A DNA stretch of 64,000 bases. It comes from Powellomyces hirtus (lineage: Eukaryota > Chytridiomycota > Chytridiomycetes > Spizellomycetales > Powellomycetaceae). Below, in pieces: positions 9,079 to 17,159 of the stretch. The notes beneath the pieces were generated by a model that saw only the letters and a program-made list of their open reading frames with translations, did not search any database and had not been told where the DNA came from. The DNA lies in NCBI GenBank assembly GCA_025526995.1, contig JAHLKG010000003.1, positions 1,116,001 to 1,180,000 on the forward strand, given 5' to 3'. Both the position numbers and the translations under genes were made by a program. Within the stretch, counting starts at the first letter, position 1. Every line of letters starts with the position of its first letter.

Positions 9079-12000
9079 CTAGGTTCTCTTACGTCGCCTG
9101 GCCGCTAGCCTTTGGCCGCGGTCCTCTCCGGGGTGCTCCCGGAGCCATTCTTCCAGCGCGGTCGTCCCCTTCACGTGTGCATACGGCTCCCACGTGTTCT
9201 GGGTGCTGTCGTAACCTGTCCACTTGACTAAGAACTGCTCGGTGTTCCTGTGCCATCTGGCATTTAGGATCTTATCCACTTGGTAGGTCTCCTGACCGTC
9301 TTCGTCCTTCTCGGGCTCAGGCGGAGCGGTGACCTGTCTGTACGGGGTATCGCCCGGGTCATGGTAACGTCTCAGAATGCTGACGTGAAAGACTGGGTGC
9401 AATCCGGTGAACTCCTTGGGTAGTTCGAGCTCGTAGGTGTCAGGATGCGGCCCCTTGCCGCGTACTGTGAATGGCCCAATCCATTGCTCAGCCAGCTTTT
9501 TGTTCCTTGTGGTGACGCTGGTAATCGCGATACCCTCACGATGGAGTAAGACCTTGTCACCCTCTCGGTATGCTTCCGTGTGCTTCTTGCGGTTGTAGTA
9601 CTTTGCCTGCTGGTCCTGTGCATCTCGGAGCCGTTGCTGCACGATGCGACTCACGTCGGCGAATTCCTTAATCCGTCTCTCCACGGCGATTTGTGCCGAT
9701 TGCCTTATCATCTCTCCGGGGTTAGGTGCTACCCATTGGTTCGGTACCCGGGGAACGCGGCCTAGGTCAATCTCGAAAGGGGATAGCCCCGTCGACGTCT
9801 GCGGCGTTCGGTTGTAGTTGTACTCGAGTGTGGGGAGTAAACTCTTCCAGTTGGAGCCGGCATAGTCGAGAAAGGGGCCCATGATTCCCTTGATCGTCTT
9901 GATGGCGTTCTCCGCCTTGCCGTCGGTCTGTTGGTGTTGTGCCGACGAGAGTTCTTGCTTGACATCGAGTGCCCGCATGAGGTACCGCCAGAATTCTGAT
10001 AGCCACTTGGGGTCCCGATCGCTCACGATGGTGTGGGGTAACCCCGTGTGGCGAAATGCCTGTTCCAGAAAGAGTTGAGCCGTCTCCTGAGCTGTAGCGC
10101 GTGTGTTAGTAGGTAGGAGTATCACGCGGCATGAAAGGTAGTCGACGATGAGGAGTACGGCGTCTGCCGTCTTGGTCAGTCTCTCGCCGGTGTGGTGCGG
10201 AGGGTTCTTCGTCACGTCGGGCTCTACCCGAGGTTCCCCCCCCTTAGAGTCTGACGTGGGGAAGAATATATCCATGCCGATTTGTTGCCAACGGGCGTCG
10301 GGGATCGGTAAGCTGCGGAGGAAGCCGATCGGTGCGGCGCGCTTGTGGCGTTGGCATGTAGGGCAGGTGCGGACATATTGGTACACATCACGTTCCATGT
10401 GGGGCCAATAGTACGATTCCAGAAGTTTGGCGAGCGTTCGTTGGACACCGGAGTGACCACCGTTCGCGAGGGAGTCGTGATGAATCTGAAGGAGTGGCCC
10501 CCGCAAGCTGTCGGGGACGTACCAACGGTCATGGTACATCAAGAATTGGTGCGGGGGGGAGTCCATTGTCCGGAATCGGCGTGCATGGCCGGATAGGTTC
10601 TCCGGGGGACTGTTGATGGTTAGTAAGATGTTTTGGCCAAAATCATCCGATGCGAGTGCCTGGGTCCAGTCCGCATCGGTCGGCATGTGCGTCGGGACGG
10701 GCTTCTCCGTCTGCACAATGGCGGTGACCACGTCGATCTTGGCCTGGCAGGTTGCACACTTGGGGGCGTAAGTCGGGTCGCGACTGAGGAAGTCGGCGAT
10801 CGAATTCCATGTGCCGGGGAGGTATTCCACTGAGAAATCGAACTGTTGGAGGAACTCGACCCAGCCTGCTTGGCGACGTGACAGGTGGGGTTGTTCCTGG
10901 AGGTAGATCAGGGACTTGTGGTCAACAAACGCGCGGAATGGGCGGCCGATGAGGTAATGGCGGTTGGCGCGTATGGACTTGACTAATCCCAGTAGTTCTT
11001 GTTCATGCACAGGGTATCGAGTCTTGGCGGGTTGCATCTTGCGGGAGTAGTATGTCACCGGGTGAAGTTGCGGGAGGTTGGCTAAGCCCGATTTGGTGGT
11101 TGGTAGTGGGTGAGGGTAAGGGAAATTCCCTTTGGCCGGCTGCGCCAGCCATCCGCCGTAGGCGTAGCCCAATGCGTCCGTGAACAAGTAGGTGTCAAGC
11201 GCCGGGTCGAAGTACGCTAGGGTGGGTGCCGAGGAGCATAATTCCTTTAAGCGATTGAACGCTCGATCTTCCTCGTCACCCCACTGCCATGGGCGGTTGC
11301 CGGATTGCAGATTCGTTAGAGGTAGGGCAATCTGTGCATACTCGGGGATGTATTCCTTGACATAGTTGACGAGGCCCATGAAGCTAAGGAGCTCCAGGGA
11401 GTTGGTCGGGCAAGGTCGTTCCCGGACCGCGGTCACCTTGGAGGGGGCGATACTTAGGCCATCCTTGCCGACTCGGTGGCCGCAGAACTCGACTTCGTCA
11501 ACCGCCCATTGACATTTGCTGGGTTTGACGTGGAGGCGATGTTCCGTCAAGGTCTTGAGGACCTCGTCGACGTGCTGAATGTGCGAACTCATGTCGGTGC
11601 TGAATATGAGGATATTGTCAAGGTATGAGATCACGTAGGCGTCGTACTTGTCGCCCAAGAGCTTGTTGGTTAGTCGCTGGAATGTAGCAGGTGCATTAGT
11701 TAAGCCGAAAGGTAGAACATTGTATTCGAAATGTCCAAAACGTGTTTGGAACGCTGTTTTCTGCCTATCTTCCGGTCGGATCATGATGCAGTGGTACGCG
11801 TCGCGGATGTCGATCGCGGTGAATACCCGCATGTTGACAAGCCTGTCGCGCAGCTCCGAGAGGTTCGGAAGTGGCGTGGCATCCTTGTGAGTCATCTTGT
11901 TCAGTGCCCTGTAGTCGATGCAGCAGCGTAGGCCGCCGTCCTTCTTTAGGGCAAATAGGACGGGCGCGCCCCACGGACTGCGAGAGTGTGAGATCCAACC

Positions 12001-13008
12001 CTTGTCCATTAAACGCTGCATCTGCTGGCCGAGCTCGTCCAGTTTGTCAGGGCTCAAATGCCGGAGTGGCTGCATCACGGACTTCGAGCCGGGTTTGAGC
12101 CGAATGGTGAAATTGTCCTCGCCTTGGTCCGGAGGCATGCCTGACTGCTCGGTGAATAGCGTCGTGACGTATTTTTCTAGGGTCAGTCGGAGTGGATGGT
12201 CGGCTGCCAGCGTCTCTAGCGGGTCTTCTTGATCTGCCGCCTTGGCTTCAGTATTGGTGTGGCGTCGTTCCTCCAAGATTGCCCTTTTCTTGGCGTCGAC
12301 CGTCCGTACAAATTGAGCCTCTGCGACTGGAATCGCATCTACGATGTGTACCTCGAAGACTCCAGTGATCTCACCCTTCTTCATCAAACGTTTCCATTGC
12401 TTGGCCGTGTAGATTCCCTCTGCATTGAGTGCTGGCTTCGCCGGCTGGACTCTGTGGGGCGGTATCTCTCGTGGGGAGAGCAGGCGGGCGGTGCACGCGG
12501 ATGGTGCTTCCCAGTGGCGGTTGGTCGATTTGGCTCGAAGGCTGAGGGTCTGGCCGTCGTGGTAGAACGTCATCGTTGGAAAGCCCCCTTGGTCGAAAAG
12601 CCCTCGGACGTCCAGCCCCAATATGAATGGCAAGCCCAGTATGGCATCGACCCTGATCGGCGCGACCACAAACGGTACGGTATCCTCCCGGTAGGTGATC
12701 TTCTCCTCGGTGAACACCGAGAGGTCCCCACAGGTCATCTTTGTTGCCCCGTAGTTTCCCGCTCTGTCGCCCCACCGGACCTCCAGCGGAGTTGGGGAGG
12801 TGTAGGTCCGGAGGCCGTGTTTGGCGGCCCAAGTGTCGCTGATGATCAGGGTGTTACATCCGGTATTGGTTAGGATGCGGGCAAAGTGCCCTTGTACCTT
12901 CCCGTGGACCACAAATGTCTTCCTGTGAATGCGGGGTCCCGGTCTGTCCGTGGGGATCTTGTCTTGCATTCGGGTTTGGGGTACTGAGACGGTGCAAGCG
13001 TTCAGCAC
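9079..13008 (-). CDS. pol: G1-1 Pol: protease, RT, RNase H, integrase, chromodomain (open, catalytically damaged)
   Basis: An unbroken 1309-codon frame, stop at 9079-9081. It overlaps the gag end in the -1 frame, so a -1 frameshift is likely; the first codon at 13008 is GTG, not a proven start. Order: aspartic protease (about residue 45), RT (motif A FTAIDIRDAYHC near 395, YxDD near 463), RNase H (about 605-740), integrase zinc region HHDSLANGGHSG ... CPTCQRH (about 850) and DDE core (MDIFF, VSDRDPKW, GKAENAIKT). The chromodomain follows at about 9130-9290 (YQVDKILNAR ... VKWTGYDSTQNTWEP). The protease Asp-Thr-Gly is Asn-Thr-Gly, and the RT motif is YLDN instead of YLDD. The protein is therefore probably inactive despite the open frame. 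Confidence 0.95.
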   Translation of the reverse strand: MLNACTVSVPQTRMQDKIPTDRPGPRIHRKTFVVHGKVQGHFARILTNTGCNTLIISDTWAAKHGLRTYTSPTPLEVRWGDRAGNYGATKMTCGDLSVFTEEKITYREDTVPFVVAPIRVDAILGLPFILGLDVRGLFDQGGFPTMTFYHDGQTLSLRAKSTNRHWEAPSACTARLLSPREIPPHRVQPAKPALNAEGIYTAKQWKRLMKKGEITGVFEVHIVDAIPVAEAQFVRTVDAKKRAILEERRHTNTEAKAADQEDPLETLAADHPLRLTLEKYVTTLFTEQSGMPPDQGEDNFTIRLKPGSKSVMQPLRHLSPDKLDELGQQMQRLMDKGWISHSRSPWGAPVLFALKKDGGLRCCIDYRALNKMTHKDATPLPNLSELRDRLVNMRVFTAIDIRDAYHCIMIRPEDRQKTAFQTRFGHFEYNVLPFGLTNAPATFQRLTNKLLGDKYDAYVISYLDNILIFSTDMSSHIQHVDEVLKTLTEHRLHVKPSKCQWAVDEVEFCGHRVGKDGLSIAPSKVTAVRERPCPTNSLELLSFMGLVNYVKEYIPEYAQIALPLTNLQSGNRPWQWGDEEDRAFNRLKELCSSAPTLAYFDPALDTYLFTDALGYAYGGWLAQPAKGNFPYPHPLPTTKSGLANLPQLHPVTYYSRKMQPAKTRYPVHEQELLGLVKSIRANRHYLIGRPFRAFVDHKSLIYLQEQPHLSRRQAGWVEFLQQFDFSVEYLPGTWNSIADFLSRDPTYAPKCATCQAKIDVVTAIVQTEKPVPTHMPTDADWTQALASDDFGQNILLTINSPPENLSGHARRFRTMDSPPHQFLMYHDRWYVPDSLRGPLLQIHHDSLANGGHSGVQRTLAKLLESYYWPHMERDVYQYVRTCPTCQRHKRAAPIGFLRSLPIPDARWQQIGMDIFFPTSDSKGGEPRVEPDVTKNPPHHTGERLTKTADAVLLIVDYLSCRVILLPTNTRATAQETAQLFLEQAFRHTGLPHTIVSDRDPKWLSEFWRYLMRALDVKQELSSAQHQQTDGKAENAIKTIKGIMGPFLDYAGSNWKSLLPTLEYNYNRTPQTSTGLSPFEIDLGRVPRVPNQWVAPNPGEMIRQSAQIAVERRIKEFADVSRIVQQRLRDAQDQQAKYYNRKKHTEAYREGDKVLLHREGIAITSVTTRNKKLAEQWIGPFTVRGKGPHPDTYELELPKEFTGLHPVFHVSILRRYHDPGDTPYRQVTAPPEPEKDEDGQETYQVDKILNARWHRNTEQFLVKWTGYDSTQNTWEPYAHVKGTTALEEWLREHPGEDRGQRLAARRRKRT

Positions 13009-14213
13009 CCGGGGCGAAAATCCGAGCTGTTGACTGAGCCCCCGTCGCTGGCCGCCTCGTCTCCGGACCCTTCGGTGATCTCTACAGGGGCGGCGAACGT
13101 TCTATGCTCATCGGTTTTACCTTTACTTGCTGGGCACCCACGGGCGTAATGCCCCTTGCCCCCGCAGTTGAAACATTCGTTGCGCTCACGGCGTTCGTCG
13201 TAGATGGTGCGCTCACGGCGTGAAATCCCTTGGTAGTTGTCCATACCGCGTGTGGGACGACCTGAGCCATAGGGGGTGTGGCGTCCCCTTTCTCGTGCTT
13301 GATAGTTCCCTCAATGTACCTGAGCCGGCTGGACTGCAGCGTACTGACGTCTCCTCCCGTCGGGGGTTACCCGCGCAACATCGTCCGCATAGCCTCGAAT
13401 CCTGTAGCATAGTAGAGCTTCATTCTGTAGCTCGGTGATCGGGATCTCGGCGCCATTATTCCTCATGATTGCGGCATAGCAGTGGTCCCGAATGCGCTGG
13501 CCGACATGGTTTGTCGAGAATCCCGTCAAGAAATAGTCACGCTCTTGCCTTGGGGTAAGCCGCTCCTTGTTGTCGAGCGTCGCGATCTGGGCCCAAAGGG
13601 TATTGAACTTGGCGATATACTCCGATATGCTATTAGTGAAAACCAGCTGCTTCATCTTTGCTTCTGCGGTGTTTCGTAAGTTGGCGGGGTAGAAGCAGAC
13701 GTGGAGGATCCTCGTGAATTCTTCCAATGTTGTGGGCTGGTCGCCGGCATCACTGAGCATTTGCCACCACTCGTCGGCGGTTTCCTTGAGGTACCCCGAG
13801 ATGTGGTCGACGTCCCGGTGGTCCGTCCTGAAGTCGGTTGCCTCAAGGTAGCGCGTGTGGACCTTCAAGAAGTCATCGACCTTCGACACCATTTCTTCAC
13901 TGTTCCCTTTCCCGTCGAAGTGTGTCAGCTGCTTGCGAAGGTTCTCGCGGCGTTCCTTCTCGGCTTGCATTCGTGTGCGGTTTTCTTCCACCAGGATGAT
14001 GTCGACGTGCGGTGTTGCAACCGCTGGTTGGATTGGAGTCGGAATCCTTGAGAGAAGGGCTTCAAAGCGGGCCTCTCCCATTGCGATCTGTTCCTGCAGT
14101 AGGCGTTGGGTCTCCGCCAATTGTGCAGCCAACATTGCGACGGGGTTGTCGGTCGGTATGTCGACTTCGGGTTCTCCTACTGCCATTGGGCTGTTCCTGG
14201 TGCTACGTGCCAT
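13002..14213 (-). pseudogene. gag: G1-1 gag with one in-frame TGA
   Basis: ATG at 14213 (MARSTRNSPMAVGEPEVD). The capsid region includes EEFTRILHVCFYPANLR and YFLTGFSTNHVGQRIRDHC. TGA at 13311-13313 replaces the CGA of the copy at 62849. The frame then continues to the zinc knuckle CFNCGGKGHYARGC and ends at TGA 13002-13004. Without the stop it is 404 codons. The identical TGA occurs in G1-2, so it was inherited by both copies or gained by conversion. Confidence 0.92.
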
Positions 14214-14225
14214 TGTTGTCGTCTA

Positions 14226-14241
14226 CGGGGTGGTGCTACCA
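14226..14241 (-). other. G1 primer binding site
   Basis: On the minus strand TGGTAGCACCACCCCG directly follows the LTR end. It begins with TGG, the complement of a tRNA CCA end. The tRNA is not identified from sequence alone. The same first 15 bases occur in G2. Confidence 0.82.
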
Positions 14242-14515
14242 TGTAATAATACTACGTCTGTTGCCAGAGTCTAGTCTTCTATTTGGGGATTCCCTATCTC
14301 TAATTCTACTGTCAGATCTGTAAGTCTTGAATACCCCTCGTCAGAGTATTCCTACTTTTCTTCTGGACCGCAGGGCAGTCCCAGTCACGTGATGGCCATC
14401 CGTGGCCATCCCTGAGGTCTAGTACCCTTCGGGATGCTGACGCTAGCATCCATCTCGCGCGGGACCCTTCCCGACGCGTATCTAGGCTTAGGCTGGCGAG
14501 CCACGCCTCATTACA
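14242..14515 (-). repeat. G1-1 5' LTR (274 bp)
   Basis: On the minus strand it begins TGTAATGAGGCGTGG (14515) and ends ATTATTACA (14242), next to the PBS. It contains CATCACGTGACTGG. No target duplication can be shown because the other end is lost. Confidence 0.92.
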
Positions 14516-14790
14516 AGAACGAAGTTTTACTATGCTACAGGATTTGAGGCTATGCGGACGATGTCGCGCGGGTAACCCCCGACGGAAGGAGACGTCAGTA
14601 CGCTGCAATCCAGCCGGCTCAGGTACATCAAGGGAACTACCAAGCACGAGAAAGGGGACGCCACACCCCCTATGCCTCAGGTCGTCCCACGCGCGGCACG
14701 GACAACCACCAAGGGATCTCAGACCGTGAGCGTATCACCTATAATGAACGTCGTGAATGCAACGAATGTTTCAACTGCGGAGGCAAGGGG
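14516..14790 (+). pseudogene. gag: G1-type gag fragment up to the zinc knuckle (host of A3)
   Basis: Starts inside gag (ACTATGCTACAGGATTTGAG) and runs to ECFNCGGKG, where Copia-A A3 interrupts it at AGGGG (14786-14790). The continuation (GHYARGC...) resumes at 25882 after a second AGGGG. The left end abuts the G1-1 LTR with no intervening sequence. Confidence 0.88.
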
Positions 14791-15165
14791 TTTTGGAGAT
14801 ATCGGCGTTTCCAGTACTTTATCGGAATTGCAGAGGATTGGCCGAATTCGATGTGGCCTCCAGTATACTTCGTACAGGGGGATTACAGAGCTCTTCTGTG
14901 ATGCAGATGACGGTGTAGCGCTGTCAGATGCACGGAGATGTAATGTGAATGTATTTTTTTTTTTTTTTTTATGTCTTAAAGTCTTATCGGTAATGTCTCG
15001 CTTCGAGCGGTCTAATCTAGTTTTTCTCCAATCACGTGATCACACGTGATCCAATTCAGCTCTTAGCGTTACCGGTATGACGGTCACGCGTTCTAGTCGG
15101 AGAATCCAAGTAAGGATCTAATGTAAGGACCAAACGTTGAGTACGCAAGTCTCAACATTCCAATA
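14791..15165 (-). repeat. Copia-A A3 3' LTR (375 bp)
   Basis: On the plus strand it starts TTTTGGAGATATCGG (the usual TATT is TTTT) and ends CATTCCAATA. It contains a run of about 18 T (from about 14955). The minus-strand purine tract of A3 abuts it at 15166-15180. Confidence 0.9.
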
Positions 15166-15204
15166 CACCCCCTGTCCAAGCAATCGATCCGCGATGATGG
15201 GATT

Positions 15205-15470
15205 TTACTCATTCGAGAGCTCTGTCATGGACGCTTTCGTCATTGGCGTGATGGTGCTGTCGCAGTGCTTGATGCACATGCTTTCGCGATGGTATTTGAA
15301 TGCCGGGGCCGGTAAAGGCTTCGTAAGTGAGTCGGCTACCATTTCAGCGGTGGGTAAGTACTCCAGATGAATCTCCTTGTCGATGTGATCATGAATGAAG
15401 TGATGTCGAATGTCGATGTGCTTGGTACGGGCGTGATGCACGGGATTCATTGCCAACGAGATGCATGACT
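15205..15470 (-). pseudogene. pol: A3 RNase H tail
   Basis: Encodes SCISLAMNPVHHARTKHIDI, IHLEYLPTAEMVADSLTKPL and the end SMTELSNE, stop at 15205-15207. The fragment is cut by the C1 5' LTR at 15471. The next A3 sequence, at 21650, is about 270 codons upstream in pol, so a deletion accompanied or followed the insertion. Confidence 0.9.
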
Positions 15471-15709
15471 TGTTAGCACGTACAGACTCTGTCATCGAGC
15501 CATAACTGCGCCATCGCAGGGCGTATCACGCGATCACGTGAGCCCACGTGATCAATTCCGATATAAGTAGTTTTCCTTCCATACTTAATATATCGGTGGG
15601 ACTTTTCTCTTTTTCTCCAGTAGAGCGGGATTAAGTTACTTCGTTGTTCTGCTCAGTCAACTACCCTAAAGCTTCCTCAATCATCTACTCAGATACTCTC
15701 AGACCAACA
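15471..15709 (+). repeat. C1 5' LTR (239 bp)
   Basis: Starts TGTTAGCACG and ends AGACCAACA. It contains an inverted pair of E-boxes (GATCACGTG, 4 nt, CACGTGATC at 15532-15553), followed by GATATAAGTAG, a likely TATA box, and a CT-rich tract. Confidence 0.93.
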
Positions 15710-15724
15710 GGTTATGAGCCCTGA
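15710..15724 (+). other. C1 primer binding site containing the gag start codon
   Basis: GGTTATGAGCCCTGA follows the LTR directly. The ATG within it (15714-15716) is the first codon of the long gag-pol frame, so Gag would begin MSPE, encoded by the primer site. A second ATG lies at codon 5 (15726). Confidence 0.82.
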
Positions 15725-17159
15725 AATGGTAGGCAACGAAACGAGCCCCCAGTACACTCGTAGTATGTTAAGATGCCTAACGGGTCGGCAGACCCCAGGG
15801 TCCAATACGCTACAACGAGCCGTAGAACGTGCCGCTAAGAAGAGCGCACAAGTGCCTGGTGAATGGACATCACCAGACAATGGAGGGAAATCTGCCGGTG
15901 ACGATACACTGGCAGAGCCAACGCCTTTGAGCGTCAACGCCAACGAGGGCGATGACGCATTGGAAGGGCGTACCCGAAACATCGACCGACGCGATGGCAA
16001 GGTCGATACCCGTCCCCTATCAAGCAGTACAGATGATCACAGAACAATCAACTACAGTACTCCAGCGGCATTCCCAAGTGGGGAATCAGCAAACACCGTG
16101 CATGTCCGCCCGCGTGAGGCGGACGTGGATAGGATAGATAGGCTTGAGAATTCTCTAGCCCAACTAACGGAAATGCTCCAAATGAAATGGCGCATGGATC
16201 AGGATGTGAATGTCCCGATCAACCCTCAGGTACGTACGGCGCAACGGCGCGTACGCACACCATCACCCACTCGCAACGACGGGTTCGCTGCACCGTGGAC
16301 AGAGTACAATCAGGAGATTGGAGCTCAACAGGACTACCAACGTTCTCCATTCGAACGCCGCCCTACATCACCGACATCGAGCATACACAGCGTGACGATC
16401 AAAATCGTTGACAGTCGAGGTGCGAAGGCTTTCGTGGATGGAACGCTGACAGATATTGGATCTTACAACGGAGAAGCCAATATGGTCAAACTTCGAACGT
16501 TCATCGACAAGATCGAGACAGTTGTGAAGTACGAAATGGTTCCGCCCGAGTTTCTCGTAGATTTTGTGGCTACGAAACTCACAGGATGGGCATACACTTG
16601 GTGGCAGTCGCTCTCACCAAATAAAAGGAACGAAATTACAACGTGGCATGACTTTGAAGACGTTGATTCAGGACAAACCAACACCAGTCTTAGGTCCGCC
16701 CTTCTGGCGCGCTTCGCGCCACGAAACCACACTAGAGTTTCGCTGCAGAAATTACGGGAATTGCGTCCCAAAGGCCGCTTGGATGAGTACATCACTCAGT
16801 TTAACATGCTGGCATTTTCTCTGCCGAAGACACCGGATTACGTCCTTCAGGATTACTTCATCAACGCGCTAACACCAGACCTTGCGGCCTTGGTTCAGGC
16901 TAATGAGGAAAACATAACTTATTTGAGCAGTTTACAGGCCGCTACATCCAGGATCGCCGCCAACATGGCTAAGAAACGTAGCGGGACCTCAACGGATACG
17001 CGACCAGGTGCCGCACACACTGACGCCTCTAAGAAACAAAAGGGTGGCAAGACCCACGGGGAGAAGTCAACGAACGGCAAGAAGGACAAGGAATCCACTC
17101 CATCAAACAAAGGCCAACAATCACAAAAGTCGGGTTGTTGGGCCTGTGGAGACCCTTAA
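15714..17159 (+). CDS. gag: C1 Gag (481 codons)
   Basis: ATG inside the PBS. It has a low-complexity N-terminal half (SSTDDHRTINYSTPAAFPSG), then the capsid region (AYTWWQSLSPNKRNEITTW, RSALLARFAPRNHTR, LDEYITQFNMLAFSLPKTPD), and a Lys-rich basic stretch. It ends at TAA 17157-17159 inside the zinc knuckle: CWACGDP, stop, then HRTQEC in the same frame. C2 has a Lys codon there and an intact C-x2-C-x4-H-x4-C. The same stop is present in C3. Confidence 0.9.
   Translation: MSPEMVGNETSPQYTRSMLRCLTGRQTPGSNTLQRAVERAAKKSAQVPGEWTSPDNGGKSAGDDTLAEPTPLSVNANEGDDALEGRTRNIDRRDGKVDTRPLSSSTDDHRTINYSTPAAFPSGESANTVHVRPREADVDRIDRLENSLAQLTEMLQMKWRMDQDVNVPINPQVRTAQRRVRTPSPTRNDGFAAPWTEYNQEIGAQQDYQRSPFERRPTSPTSSIHSVTIKIVDSRGAKAFVDGTLTDIGSYNGEANMVKLRTFIDKIETVVKYEMVPPEFLVDFVATKLTGWAYTWWQSLSPNKRNEITTWHDFEDVDSGQTNTSLRSALLARFAPRNHTRVSLQKLRELRPKGRLDEYITQFNMLAFSLPKTPDYVLQDYFINALTPDLAALVQANEENITYLSSLQAATSRIAANMAKKRSGTSTDTRPGAAHTDASKKQKGGKTHGEKSTNGKKDKESTPSNKGQQSQKSGCWACGDP

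Larger units (their letters stand above)
6942..14515 (-). mobile_element. Chromovirus G1-1 (Ty3/gypsy), 3' truncated
   Basis: Minus-strand order: 5' LTR 14515-14242, PBS, gag, pol with chromodomain, hairpin array, antisense zinc-finger gene, then a break at 6942. Compared with G1-2, about 120 bp of the 3' internal end and the whole 3' LTR are missing. The element also begins directly beside a piece of another G1 gag in the opposite orientation. Confidence 0.9.

Noticed and set aside
12229..12873. 214-codon plus-strand frame opposite G1-1 pol, with similar ones at 34958 and 35243
   Set aside because: Shadow of the GC-rich pol frame. It has no recognisable domain, and its length is not conserved between the two G1 copies.
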